Source of the DNA: Paenibacillus abyssi
GTDB lineage: Bacteria > Bacillota > Bacilli > Paenibacillales > Paenibacillaceae
Length of the DNA: 64,000 nucleotides
Direction: 5' to 3'
NCBI RefSeq assembly: GCF_014640295.1
Contig: NZ_BMGR01000015.1
Location: 79,162 to 143,161 of the forward strand
Shown here: positions 42,324 through 51,796 of the stretch, one piece after another
How the letters are laid out: every line of letters begins with the position of its first letter
Position numbering within the stretch: position 1 is the first letter of the stretch
Position numbers and translations under genes: made by a program
Notes under the pieces: generated by a model
What the model saw: the letters and a program-made list of their open reading frames with translations, nothing else
What the model was told of the DNA's origin: nothing
Databases searched by the model: none

Positions 42324-43742
42324 TCAGGGAACCAGCTCTCTTGCGGTTTTCTCCTGTTCAAACGTTTTTTGCGCCACGACCTTTGAATCTGTATCCGATC
42401 CTGCGGAAAGCGGAACCGCCCCTGTCCAATCAGCCCGATCCGCCTCAGACGGCGCATAACGGCTGTGGAACTCTTCCATCGACATAGCGACGATGCGCGG
42501 CACGAGGGTCGCTTGTTTGCTGCTTACCCTTTTATTTCCCGATGGATGAAGCACCCGGATCAGAATTTTCAAGTAAAACCTCGTCATTTTGCTGAATAAT
42601 CCTTCCGGAAGCTCCAGTACGTTAAAACCGAACGATTCCGATCCACGGTTAATCATGCTAATGCCATACAGTCCGCGAACGTCGTTGAATTCTTGCCTGC
42701 CGCTGATCTGTCGTGCAAGCTTAGGCAGCGCCCTTTCGACTTCACGAATAACATAAATCGCCATTTGCATCAGGGATTTTGAACGTCTCATGATCTGGAA
42801 AAGCTTCTTATTGTCAAAATGGAGCTCAATGACTTTGTCGTTGTTGCCAATCTTATGGCCGTCCTTCAGCTCCAGCGTCTTGCCCCGGTATGGCCGGATA
42901 CGGAAATGAAAAATGCCTTCGCCGTGATCTACCGCTTCCAAACGGAATAAATAATGGAACAACCGCTCCCAGCCGAGCCATGCTGACACGAGCGCCCGTT
43001 TCATAACGGATAGCTGTGGCTTTTGCTTCGAACGGGCCTTATCCGTCAATTCGATCATCTCCGCAATCGTTACAAAACGGTAATTTTCCCGCTGCCCTTC
43101 CTGCAGATATTTCTCCAGCGCTTTCAGCATATTCTCAGGCGCGTCTTTGTCCGCGCCAAAGGTATTGCCACAGTCATGAAGCAGCAGCACTTCTCCCGGC
43201 TTCAGCTTTTTGAGCATCCGCTTGGTCAGGCGCTCGGTACCGACCCGCTTGCGCCAATCGCCAAACATCGCAGACCATAAAATAATTTGTAAATAACCTA
43301 AATTAGAAAAATCGAAAAGATTGACGATCCCCCATGGAGGTCGGTAATATGCCGATCTTGAACCGGTCGCCTTCTTAATAATTTCTGAAGTGCGATGGAT
43401 TTGTTTTTTTACGGATCCCGGGCGCATCAGCCAGTTTGATTTATGAACGTAATTATGAATGCCGATTACATGCCCTTCATCCTTCATGCGGCGGAGAAGC
43501 TCCGGATGCCGCTGCGCATTCGCGCCGACGACAAAAAATGTTGCTTTTGCCCCATATTTAGCAAGAAGATCCAGCAGCTGCGGTGTATAGACAGAATCAG
43601 GCCCGTCATCAAAGGTTAAGGCGATTTCCCGCTCTACCTGCCCTTTCTTGAATACGCGAAAACCAAACGTTCGGCTAATGATGCCTGGGAGAAAGGCATA
43701 AAAGGTTAAAATGTAGAATCCCCAAAGCAGCAAATTCTCCAT
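42324..43742 (-). CDS. Membrane-anchored polysaccharide deacetylase fused to YkoP-like domain
   Basis: 472 residues, GGAGTAGAGCC before the ATG. An N-terminal helix (LLLWGFYILTFYAFLPGII) anchors it outside the membrane. NodB domain about 35-230: ALTFDDGPD, GHVIGIHNYVHKS, YYRPPWG, LLLHDCG. Motif 2 is H-N-Y-V-H, one metal His spaced normally, so activity is likely. The C-terminal about 200 residues (RLEAVDHGEGIFHFRIRPY, GLYGISMINRGSESFGFNVLELP) match the B. subtilis YkoP protein, which is a separate gene there. It probably modifies cell-wall glycans. Confidence 0.85.
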   Translation of the reverse strand: MENLLLWGFYILTFYAFLPGIISRTFGFRVFKKGQVEREIALTFDDGPDSVYTPQLLDLLAKYGAKATFFVVGANAQRHPELLRRMKDEGHVIGIHNYVHKSNWLMRPGSVKKQIHRTSEIIKKATGSRSAYYRPPWGIVNLFDFSNLGYLQIILWSAMFGDWRKRVGTERLTKRMLKKLKPGEVLLLHDCGNTFGADKDAPENMLKALEKYLQEGQRENYRFVTIAEMIELTDKARSKQKPQLSVMKRALVSAWLGWERLFHYLFRLEAVDHGEGIFHFRIRPYRGKTLELKDGHKIGNNDKVIELHFDNKKLFQIMRRSKSLMQMAIYVIREVERALPKLARQISGRQEFNDVRGLYGISMINRGSESFGFNVLELPEGLFSKMTRFYLKILIRVLHPSGNKRVSSKQATLVPRIVAMSMEEFHSRYAPSEADRADWTGAVPLSAGSDTDSKVVAQKTFEQEKTARELVP

Positions 43743-43906
43743 GGCTCTACTCCCCGCTATTCTGTTTACTGTAATCCGTCTCCCGGATCGGGACGAACGC
43801 CGTTGATGCCTAAACTATTGTACCATAACGCAACAAAAAATAGGCATCTTTTTAAAACTATAGTACAATCAATTTAGATGTATTAATGGACAAAGGGGTA
43901 CGATTT

Positions 43907-45037
43907 ATGCTGACGTTTTATAAAAAATATTGGAAAACCGCATTCGATATTGCTTTAATCGTTCTAACGGTGTACCTCATCATGGTTGCATTCAGTTTTC
44001 TGTACCGGATCGCAACGCCCGTGTTCTTGTCTTTTGTCATTTTTATGATGATTGAACCGCTGGCCAAACGGTTAAACCGTATCGGCCTGAAGAAATCCAT
44101 CGCTTCGGCGATCTCCATCCTGGTCTTTTCGCTTGTCATTGTCGGCGCATTCCTGCTGGCCGGGTTCGTCCTTACGAATGAAATTATGAGCTTTGCGAAT
44201 AATCTGCCGCAATATCAGAGCATGCTGATCTCACAAGTCGAGCAGACAACCGCCTTTTTGACGCAGCAGTTCCAATCGCTGCCGCCGGACGTTGTGAATA
44301 GTTTAAATGATATGGTTAATTCCGTTACCCAATGGGGCAGCGGTGTCGCCTCAAGCTTCCTGATGTCACTCGTCGGATTTCTGACTTCGTTTTCCGCCTT
44401 TATGTTCAATTTTATTATCGGGATCGTGCTCGCGTACTTCCTTAGCATCGAAATAAAAGACTGGAAAAAAATTGCCCAGGACAAAACGCCAAACACATTT
44501 AAAACGGCATTTTTCTTTCTTAGGGACAATGTTTTTAGAGGCATTGGCGCATACTTGATGGCGCAGCTGAAGCTCATTTCGGTCACCTTCATCGTTATTC
44601 TCATCGCGCTCCTTATTTTGGGCGTAGAGAGTGCTTTCGCGATCGCCGTGCTGTCCGCGGTCTTCGATGTGCTGCCGCTGCTTGGCGTAAGTACTGTGTT
44701 TATCCCTTGGATTATCTATTTGTTCATCGTAGGAAACACGAGCCTCGCGATTTGGCTTAGTGTGCTGCTGCTCGTAGTCATTCTTACGCGCCAGGTGCTT
44801 GAGCCGAAGATTACGGGCGATACGCTCGGCGTATCCGCCTTTACGATGCTTGTATTCATGATCATTTCGCTATCCTTGTTCGGTGTAGCCGGCGTTATTC
44901 TATCCCCGATTCTCGTCATCTTGATCAAGGCGTTGTATGACCAGGGTTATCTCAAGCGCTGGATACGCAAGCCACAGGGTGAATACGACGATAAGCCGCA
45001 GCCGCCTTCGAATCCGGATGGCCCTCAGATTGTCTGA
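43907..45037 (+). CDS. AI-2E family transporter (PerM/YtvI type)
   Basis: 376 residues from the ATG after AAAGGGGTACGATTT. There are about seven helices, with the family end region (LEPKITGDTLGVSAFTMLVFMIISLSLFGVAGVILSPILV region split as PKITGDTLGVS) and a Pro-rich hydrophilic tail. It resembles sporulation membrane protein YtvI and other members thought to move small molecules or Na+/H+. The substrate cannot be predicted. A second paralogue is at 57421-58491. Confidence 0.82.
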   Translation: MLTFYKKYWKTAFDIALIVLTVYLIMVAFSFLYRIATPVFLSFVIFMMIEPLAKRLNRIGLKKSIASAISILVFSLVIVGAFLLAGFVLTNEIMSFANNLPQYQSMLISQVEQTTAFLTQQFQSLPPDVVNSLNDMVNSVTQWGSGVASSFLMSLVGFLTSFSAFMFNFIIGIVLAYFLSIEIKDWKKIAQDKTPNTFKTAFFFLRDNVFRGIGAYLMAQLKLISVTFIVILIALLILGVESAFAIAVLSAVFDVLPLLGVSTVFIPWIIYLFIVGNTSLAIWLSVLLLVVILTRQVLEPKITGDTLGVSAFTMLVFMIISLSLFGVAGVILSPILVILIKALYDQGYLKRWIRKPQGEYDDKPQPPSNPDGPQIV

Positions 45038-45106
45038 ATCGCGGAACGTACCACGGTACTCAAAAAAATAAATGAAATTTGCCGTCACGCCTGAAATATG
45101 ACACGG

Positions 45107-45154
45107 AAGAGCCGCACCCCTAACCGTTTATAAACGGGCTTGGGATGCGGCTTT
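45107..45154. terminator. Terminator between convergent AI-2E and PBP genes
   Basis: AGCCGCACCCC pairs with GGGATGCGGCT around an inner CCGTTTATAAACGG palindrome, and TTTT follows on the plus strand. It overlaps the last codons of the PBP gene. Confidence 0.6.
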
Positions 45155-46978
45155 TCCTTGCTCATGTGCGGCGATCAGCTCCATAACGCCGCGAAACAGC
45201 ACCGTCGCCTGATTGGCGCTGCCAGGCGATCGATTCTCCGCCAGCACCGCTACCGCATAGCGCGGCGACTGCACCGGGCCGTAGCCCGCGAACCATTGAT
45301 GGTTCCGCGGGCGGCCGGCCACGGTAACCTGGGCGGTGCCGGACTTCCCGGCCACCGTCCAGGTGCCATGGCGGATCGCTCGCCCCGTGCCTTGGGCGAC
45401 GACCGCCTCCATGCCGCGCAGCAGCGCTTGCGCCGTGGCCGGAGCAATCCGGCCGTGAGGCGAAGGCGCGCCCTGCGCGGGCAGCGCTGCCATCCGCTGG
45501 CCATTGGCATAGCGGATGTCGCTCACGAGGCGGGGCGACTGTACGCGCCCGCCGTGCAGCAGCGTGACGACCAGATTCGCCGCCTGCAGGGGCGACATCG
45601 CAGCGTCACGCTGCCCGATGGCGGTCTGGGCTAACAGACCGCCGTCATGTTCCTGCGGCAGGGCGGCGAAGACGCGCCCTGCCTCCTCTTCTTCGAGCAG
45701 CCGCAGCGGCTTGCCGAGCGGGTGGAAGCGCTCCTGCGTGGACCAGCCGACCTTCCGCCCGATACCAAGCCGCTCCGCCGTATGTTGAAGCTGCTGCGCC
45801 GTCAGACGCTCTCCGATCGTCGCGAAAACGACATTACATGATTGTGCTAAAGCTTCGCTAAGCGTTAGTGTGCCATGCCCGCCCGGCTTCCAGCAGGATA
45901 AGCCGTACCGCTCGTACTCTCCATCGCAATGAAAGGTATCTCCGGGCTTTGCAGCCCCTGCCTCCAATGCCGCTGCTTCCGTTACCAGCTTGAATACGGA
46001 ACCGGGCGCCACCGCATGAATCGCCCGATTGATCATCTCGCTCCCTGATAAATGTAAATGCCGGGGATTGAGCATAGGCATCGATATCATCGCCGCGATG
46101 TCAGCTGTTTCCGCATCCAGCACGACAACCGCCCCTTCCTTCAGCCCTTGTTCAGCCAAGTAGCTTTCCAGCTTATTTTGCAGATCTAAATCAAGTGTCG
46201 TCTGTACCTTCAGAGGATAATATGGGTTCTCCTGCCTTATCATTCTGACATTCAGGCCATGTAACGCATTATCTACTCCATCCGTGAAATGCAGCACCGA
46301 AGTTGGACCGATCCCGCGCAGCAGAGCATCCAATGATTTCTCCAATCCGGCCCCGCCGATCACTTCACTGCGCTTCATCTTTCCTTCTATCAATTGCTGC
46401 CCATAGATGACGTCCACACGTTCCGGGTGCTGGCTAATATAACCGATCGCGTGCTTGGCCGCAAAAGCTTCGATATACCTTGCCCGGTAAGGAAGAACGC
46501 GCACGCCGTTCAGATGCAGCTTGGACAAAACATCTAATTGCCCGTCACTCAAGCGGTAGGGCTGTTTATCGCCTGGAAGGCGCCAGAACGCAGGCTCCCT
46601 TAATTCACTTAACCAGGCCAACAGCGTTTTACGATCCGTCTGCAGTATAGAAGCCAGCTCCGCCAGCTGCTCCGGATCCCCCCATGTACCGCTTCGCAGC
46701 GGGAATCCGGCAACCGCCGTTACGGACTCGCCGGTAATCGCTTTGCCATAACGATCGATAAAGTCCGCTCTCCCTGTATCCAGCACTATTCCCCGTTCAC
46801 GCTGGTGCACGGATTCGTTCTTGAAATGATCTCCGAACACAGTGGACGAACCATGCGGAAGCCATTGCAGCCACGCTAATCTGATCAGCATGACGATTAA
46901 TAATAGACTTACCATGCCCGCCACTATAAAGATACGCATGCCCATCCTCTGTTTTAAAGCTCGCGAATTGTTCTTCAT
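45128..46978 (-). CDS. Class B penicillin-binding protein (transpeptidase)
   Basis: 616 residues from the ATG after GGAGGAACGTGGC. One N-terminal anchor helix, a pedestal domain (about 45-255), then the transpeptidase domain with SVFK (Ser about 327), SCN (about 380) and KSGT (about 543). It lacks the PASTA repeats of SpoVD/Pbp2B, and length and pattern resemble B. subtilis PbpI. It cross-links peptidoglycan, perhaps in sporulation or as an accessory septal enzyme. The 3' half (about 45170-45650) is much richer in G+C than the 5' half, visible by eye. Confidence 0.87.
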   Translation of the reverse strand: MKNNSRALKQRMGMRIFIVAGMVSLLLIVMLIRLAWLQWLPHGSSTVFGDHFKNESVHQRERGIVLDTGRADFIDRYGKAITGESVTAVAGFPLRSGTWGDPEQLAELASILQTDRKTLLAWLSELREPAFWRLPGDKQPYRLSDGQLDVLSKLHLNGVRVLPYRARYIEAFAAKHAIGYISQHPERVDVIYGQQLIEGKMKRSEVIGGAGLEKSLDALLRGIGPTSVLHFTDGVDNALHGLNVRMIRQENPYYPLKVQTTLDLDLQNKLESYLAEQGLKEGAVVVLDAETADIAAMISMPMLNPRHLHLSGSEMINRAIHAVAPGSVFKLVTEAAALEAGAAKPGDTFHCDGEYERYGLSCWKPGGHGTLTLSEALAQSCNVVFATIGERLTAQQLQHTAERLGIGRKVGWSTQERFHPLGKPLRLLEEEEAGRVFAALPQEHDGGLLAQTAIGQRDAAMSPLQAANLVVTLLHGGRVQSPRLVSDIRYANGQRMAALPAQGAPSPHGRIAPATAQALLRGMEAVVAQGTGRAIRHGTWTVAGKSGTAQVTVAGRPRNHQWFAGYGPVQSPRYAVAVLAENRSPGSANQATVLFRGVMELIAAHEQGKAASQARL

Positions 46979-47067
46979 GCCACGTTCCTCCACTGCCTGA
47001 TAACCGAAGCATAATTATAATTTCATTATCGCCAATGAAGGATGGAAGCATACGGCAAAAACACCTC

Positions 47068-47112
47068 TTCCCAGGCCGCATAAGTGGTTCATGCGCGCTG
47101 GAAGAGGTGTCT
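47068..47112 (-). terminator. Rho-independent terminator of the chemoreceptor gene
   Basis: On the minus strand ACACCTCTTCC and GGAAGAGGTGT form an 11-base stem with a partly paired loop (GCGCATGAACCACTTATGCGGC), followed by TTTTT. Confidence 0.8.
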
Positions 47113-47132
47113 CTAATGCCTGGCTGCCCTGC

Positions 47133-49292
47133 TTATTCGTTAGTTTTGAATCGGGAAAGCGAGTCCTTCAGTTCTTTAGATACGGACTCCAGCTTATTCG
47201 AAAGCTTGACAAGGCCTTCACTAATGCTGAGCTGCTCGTTACTGAGCGACGCGACTTCCTCGGATGTGGCGGAAGCTTCCTCGGCAACGCCGCTTACATT
47301 CTCCATGGCCTCGGACAATACGGATTGGGAACGGTCAAGTGTTTGAATCGACTCCGTAACCGAATCCAGGCGCTGTACGAATTGCGACATCTGATTTTGA
47401 ACCGAGTAGAACAACTGGTTCGCTTCTTTAACCGATCCGATCTGCTCTTGGAAGAGCGGATACGCTTCCGATAGAACGCCGACCGTTTCATCAATCTCGC
47501 GTTGAATGGTCTCCGTAATCTGTCCGACAACATCGATGGATTGACGGGATTGGTCTGCCAGCTTGCGGATTTCATCCGCTACGACCATAAACCCTTTGCC
47601 TGCCGCTCCGGCGCGTGCCGCTTCGATTGTCGCGTTTAAGGATAGAATATTGGTTTGCTTCGTCAGATTGTTCAGCACCTCTAGAATCTTACGAATCGAG
47701 CGTGTGCTGTCCTTCAGCTTGTCCACCTTCTCCACCATGGAGCGCGTCATCTCTTCTGTCATGCCTGTCTTCTCGATCAGGATGGACATATATTTCGTGC
47801 CTTGCTCACTTGCGCTCTCAACCTCGCCGGCAGCGGCAACCATCTGGTTGTTTGCCTCCATGACGCTTTTCATTTGTGTGCCGATATTCGAAGTCAGATC
47901 GCTTCCGCGCTCCGCTTCTGTCGCCAGGCTCGTAGCGCCTGTCGCAATCTCCTCCGTTGCAACCGCGATTTCCTTGGCCGAAACCGCGGTTTTGTTAGAG
48001 GCATTCGACAATTCTCCTGCCGTATTTAACACTTCCTGCGCGGATTGGTTGGTCTGATTAACGAGCGCCGTAATTTTCTCCATCATCTGATTAAAGCTGT
48101 TTGCCAGCTGGCCGATTTCATCCCTTTGCTTCAGCTCTGAACGTACCGTCAGATTCCCTTGCTCCCCTTGGTTCATCAGGTTTCTAAGCTGCATAAGCGG
48201 GAAAGCAATCATCCGCAGCACCAGATAACCGATTCCGATTGCGATCAAGGCTGCAATCCCCGCCATAATCCAAGTCATATTACGTATGTATAAGGCGTCC
48301 TTTACCAGCTCATTGACCGGGATTTCACCCAATAACCGCCAGTCCATCAATTTGAATTTGTTGTAAGGCGCGAGAACCTGCTCGCCTTTTCCATTCTGAG
48401 AACGTATGGAATACGCCGTATTGTCGGCAATCTCCTGTGGAATGGCTACCGCGTTAATTGTGGATAGCTCTTTTTCATCCTCCGAGTAAATAATGCTATT
48501 GCCCGAATCCACGATTTTTACGGTGCTGTTCGAACCGAGTGCAAGGCCGGTCAATTGATTTTGCAGCTCACTGTAACGGATCTCGATCAGCAAAACATAG
48601 ACAGGGTCATTTGTTCCAGTACTTTTGACCACTCTGGCCAATCCAAAGGTATGCTCCCCACCAGTTCCGCTATATCCGTTTAACCTAGTAGGCAGCCATA
48701 AAGGCCGTCCATCCAGAGCAAGCACATCTTGAAACCATGCATTCTCTGATACGTTATCATAGCTTAGGTTTGCGCCGCCCCCGTTAATCCCGGGATATTC
48801 ATCGGAAAGAGGAATAAGATGCCCGCCGGCAATCGAACGATTGCTCAAAATAAGCGATTGAAATTTGGTTTCGATCTTCTTGGTTGTTTCGAATACAACA
48901 AAAGCTTCTTTTGACGTTCTAAGTGCAGCGATATTATTTTGAATTTCATTATCAAAAATTAATTGAAGCGATAAATCCTCATAGTTCTGAAATAATACAT
49001 CCAGCTTACCCGCGGTTTGGCTAATCGTCTGTTCACTGGATTGCGCAACCTTGTCCTCAATGATTTGCTTGGAGATGTTGTAGGAGAACAAACCGACCAC
49101 CAATACACAAATTAAAATGCTGCTGAAAATAAGTAGAAACAATTTTACCCCAACTGATTTCATATTCATCAAATTCTTAAGTTTTGCCCGGTTTACCGAT
49201 TTCGTAATTGTACTTAAACTCCCCCCACTTTTTGACTGCGTTTTCATTTTACTTCTTGCATTAAACTTTTTTACCTTGTCAATCCATTTCAT
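47133..49292 (-). CDS. Methyl-accepting chemotaxis protein
   Basis: 719 residues, CAGGTGGTGCCAAG before the ATG. A long basic N-terminus precedes the first helix ([19 protein letters not shown], about 50-70). A Cache sensor domain (about 75-330), a second helix ([21 protein letters not shown]), HAMP and a long coiled signalling domain follow. The hairpin tip reads [34 protein letters not shown]. The terminus has no CheR/CheB pentapeptide (ends SRFKTNE). It senses a small molecule outside and controls CheA. The gene stands alone. Confidence 0.92.
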   Translation of the reverse strand: MKWIDKVKKFNARSKMKTQSKSGGSLSTITKSVNRAKLKNLMNMKSVGVKLFLLIFSSILICVLVVGLFSYNISKQIIEDKVAQSSEQTISQTAGKLDVLFQNYEDLSLQLIFDNEIQNNIAALRTSKEAFVVFETTKKIETKFQSLILSNRSIAGGHLIPLSDEYPGINGGGANLSYDNVSENAWFQDVLALDGRPLWLPTRLNGYSGTGGEHTFGLARVVKSTGTNDPVYVLLIEIRYSELQNQLTGLALGSNSTVKIVDSGNSIIYSEDEKELSTINAVAIPQEIADNTAYSIRSQNGKGEQVLAPYNKFKLMDWRLLGEIPVNELVKDALYIRNMTWIMAGIAALIAIGIGYLVLRMIAFPLMQLRNLMNQGEQGNLTVRSELKQRDEIGQLANSFNQMMEKITALVNQTNQSAQEVLNTAGELSNASNKTAVSAKEIAVATEEIATGATSLATEAERGSDLTSNIGTQMKSVMEANNQMVAAAGEVESASEQGTKYMSILIEKTGMTEEMTRSMVEKVDKLKDSTRSIRKILEVLNNLTKQTNILSLNATIEAARAGAAGKGFMVVADEIRKLADQSRQSIDVVGQITETIQREIDETVGVLSEAYPLFQEQIGSVKEANQLFYSVQNQMSQFVQRLDSVTESIQTLDRSQSVLSEAMENVSGVAEEASATSEEVASLSNEQLSISEGLVKLSNKLESVSKELKDSLSRFKTNE

Positions 49293-49521
49293 CTTGGCAC
49301 CACCTGTTTATTATTCACTCTTTGTTTCTTTAAATCATTATGGGACAAATGACCTTCCTATTATATCGTGCTGAAGTTGCTAATTCGACATATAAGATGA
49401 AATTCCTCCAAAGAACTAGGACTTATTACACAAATAAAATTTATCCCAATAAAATGTATCGGTTTATTTCTTAAAATAATGAAGAGATTACCAAAAATCT
49501 TTTGATTTTTTTTATAAAAAA

Positions 49522-49553
49522 ATCCCTTTGTAGACGATCGTCTACAAAGGGAT
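49522..49553 (-). terminator. 32-base perfect palindrome / terminator of trhP2
   Basis: ATCCCTTTGTAGACGA is followed directly by its exact reverse complement, and the minus strand then runs into TTTTTTT. Each RNA copy would form a long stem with the centre GACGATCGTC as loop. It lies 13 bases past the stop of the gene at 49567. Confidence 0.8.
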
Positions 49554-49566
49554 CCCAGCGAACAAA

Positions 49567-50823
49567 TTAAGACCGTCCAATTCGTTTGCGCATCATATCC
49601 ATCGGTTGAACCGGATGCTCGGTACGCAGCCTGATGTGCTGCAGCGGGTGACGCGCCGCATCCAAAGCCTGACCTTCTTCATCCGTAATCTCGTCAACCG
49701 TTTGCTTAAAGAACGTTCCTCCTGGCCCGAAAAATTCTACTTCCTGCCCAGGCTTGAAATGATTGCGCTGCTGAATGGTTGCAATTCCTGTCGCTGCATC
49801 GTAATCCAGCACAATGCCTGCGAAATCATAAGGAGCCGCTTTATCCTCAGGCTCGTAGATATGCTCGTTCGCTCCGGGGGTGTTATAGAAGAAGCCTGTA
49901 TTAAGAGGGCGATTGGCCGCCTTATTAATTTCATCCAGCCACTCCGGCTTCACGGTATAATTTTCCGGATCAGCGAAATAGGCATCGATCGCTTGGCGGT
50001 ATACATTCACAACCGTAGCTACGTAATGAATGCTCTTCATCCGGCCTTCGATTTTGAAGCTGTCAACGCCTATATCGATAAGATCAGGCAGATGTTCAAT
50101 CATACACAGGTCTTTGGACCCCATTGTAAATCTATCTTCATCAGCCTGGCTAACCGGCTGTTCGTCCACAAACAAATCATATTTCCACCGGCATGATTGG
50201 CAGCAGCCGCCGCGGTTTGAATCCCGATCGGTAAAATGATTCGAAAGCACGCATCGTCCAGAAAAGGAAGAACACATCGCGCCATGAATAAACTGCTCAA
50301 TCTCAATATCGACATGTTTTTTAATTTCGGCGATTTCTTCAATTGACGTCTCCCTGGCCAGTACGACGCGCGGAAGGCCTTCCTCTTTCCAGAACTTAAC
50401 GGCCTGCCAGTTCAACGTAGACTGCTGTGTGCTCAGATGCACTTCAAGCTTCGGTGCCACCCGCATTGCCGTTTCAATAATGATTGGATCCGCTGCAATA
50501 ATCGCTGCAATCCCCGCATCCTCCAAACCTCGCAGATAATCCTCCAAGCCTTCTATGTCTTCATTATGGGCATAAATGTTCGTTGCGACGAATACCTTTG
50601 CACCGTATTTCGCGGCAAACTGTACGCCCTCTCTCATTTCCTCGAAGCTGAAGTTATCTGCATTGGAGCGCAATCCGTACTTCTGCCCTCCGATATATAC
50701 CGCATCCGCGCCGTAATGAACGGCGAATTTCAGCTTTTCTAAATTTCCTGCCGGCGCAAGCAGCTCAGGCTTGGCCAGCCGGTAACGTTTGCCTTGATAA
50801 CGGGGCTTTGTTTGAGTTGTCAT
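49567..50823 (-). CDS. trhP2: U32 peptidase-family tRNA hydroxylation protein
   Basis: 418 residues, GGAGGGGAAAAGC before the ATG. U32 core with EQFIHGAMCSSFSGRCVLSNHFTDRDSNRGGCCQSCRW, whose four Cys (C-x7-C, C-x3-C type) bind an iron-sulfur cluster. It is orthologous to YrrO of B. subtilis, which with YrrN makes 5-hydroxyuridine at tRNA wobble U34 using prephenate. It is the last gene of the operon mltG-trhP1-trhP2, 22 bases after trhP1. It is often misnamed as a collagenase or protease. Confidence 0.87.
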   Translation of the reverse strand: MTTQTKPRYQGKRYRLAKPELLAPAGNLEKLKFAVHYGADAVYIGGQKYGLRSNADNFSFEEMREGVQFAAKYGAKVFVATNIYAHNEDIEGLEDYLRGLEDAGIAAIIAADPIIIETAMRVAPKLEVHLSTQQSTLNWQAVKFWKEEGLPRVVLARETSIEEIAEIKKHVDIEIEQFIHGAMCSSFSGRCVLSNHFTDRDSNRGGCCQSCRWKYDLFVDEQPVSQADEDRFTMGSKDLCMIEHLPDLIDIGVDSFKIEGRMKSIHYVATVVNVYRQAIDAYFADPENYTVKPEWLDEINKAANRPLNTGFFYNTPGANEHIYEPEDKAAPYDFAGIVLDYDAATGIATIQQRNHFKPGQEVEFFGPGGTFFKQTVDEITDEEGQALDAARHPLQHIRLRTEHPVQPMDMMRKRIGRS

Positions 50824-50845
50824 GCTTTTCCCCTCCTATCCTTTG

Positions 50846-51796
50846 TTAATACACCTGTTCCTTATAGAAAAATCCGAATGAAAGCTCCCGCTCCGGATCC
50901 TGAATCGCTTGAATCTGTTCCAACAATTGCTCATCGAATCGATAAGCAGCCGGATCTGCAATATAATTATCGATAACCTTCCGGTAAGCCCGAACCACGG
51001 TTTCATTATACTCGATCGATTTCATAAAGCCTTCTATTTTCAGACTGTCTATGCCCACTTCCATCAGCTCATGAAGGTTCTCCAGCATGCAGATATCGTC
51101 TGAGCTCATAATATGGGTCCCATTTGCATCCTCATAGATCGGATAGCGTTCATTCTGGCGCTCCGTCTCTATCAAATATAACCCGCGATCCTTATCCGTT
51201 TCAAGCTCTGATGACAAGTTTCCAGCAATACCCGATTGCTCGCGGTAGTCGAGATAACTGTTTACGAGGCTGCGCTTGGAGTGATAGATGTTGGTCATCC
51301 CGTGTACCTGTACCTCTACCTCTAGAGAGGTATTGGCTTTCGTACCAATCACCTGCTCCATGTTCAGCTCCCGCGCAAGTACGACGCGCGTCGCTCCTTT
51401 GCGTCCCCAAAAATTGGCAGTAGCATAGTTGGTCGACGTCATTTCCGTGTTCCAATGCAGCTTCATCCCAGGAGCTGCTTCCCTCACTGCCATAAGGACA
51501 GCCGGGTCGCCAAACACAACAGCATCCACCCCTGCGGCAGCAAGGCCTTTAATATAATCCGGAAGCTCTCCTACCGTTTCATTATCTACCAAATTATTGA
51601 TAGCCGCATAGATGCGGACGCCGCGGGGGTGCGCGATACGCACCGCTTCAGCCATAACATCCAGCTCGAATTCGCCGGCCACCCGAAGGCCGAATTTCGA
51701 TTCTCCCAGCACGAAAGCGTCTGCGCCGACATCGATTAACCGGACCAGTTCTTCCATTGAACGGGCTGTAGTGAGCAGTTCTGGTTTTGCGTTCAT
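50846..51796 (-). CDS. trhP1: U32 peptidase-family tRNA hydroxylation partner protein
   Basis: 316 residues; its ATG overlaps the mltG stop as TAATG. It has the U32 core (GADAFVLGESKFGLR, EVEVQVHGMTNIYHSKRSLVNSYLDY) but no iron-sulfur Cys, just as YrrN differs from YrrO. It works with the protein encoded at 49567-50823 on 5-hydroxyuridine formation in tRNA. In B. subtilis a methyltransferase gene (trmR) lies between mltG and this gene; here the two overlap and it is absent. Confidence 0.85.
   Translation of the reverse strand: MNAKPELLTTARSMEELVRLIDVGADAFVLGESKFGLRVAGEFELDVMAEAVRIAHPRGVRIYAAINNLVDNETVGELPDYIKGLAAAGVDAVVFGDPAVLMAVREAAPGMKLHWNTEMTSTNYATANFWGRKGATRVVLARELNMEQVIGTKANTSLEVEVQVHGMTNIYHSKRSLVNSYLDYREQSGIAGNLSSELETDKDRGLYLIETERQNERYPIYEDANGTHIMSSDDICMLENLHELMEVGIDSLKIEGFMKSIEYNETVVRAYRKVIDNYIADPAAYRFDEQLLEQIQAIQDPERELSFGFFYKEQVY

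Noticed and set aside
49293..49521. Search for a sigma-D promoter before the chemoreceptor gene
   Set aside because: A CCGATAC-like -10 is present, but no TAAA at the right distance; a TATAAT lies nearer the gene, so no call is made.
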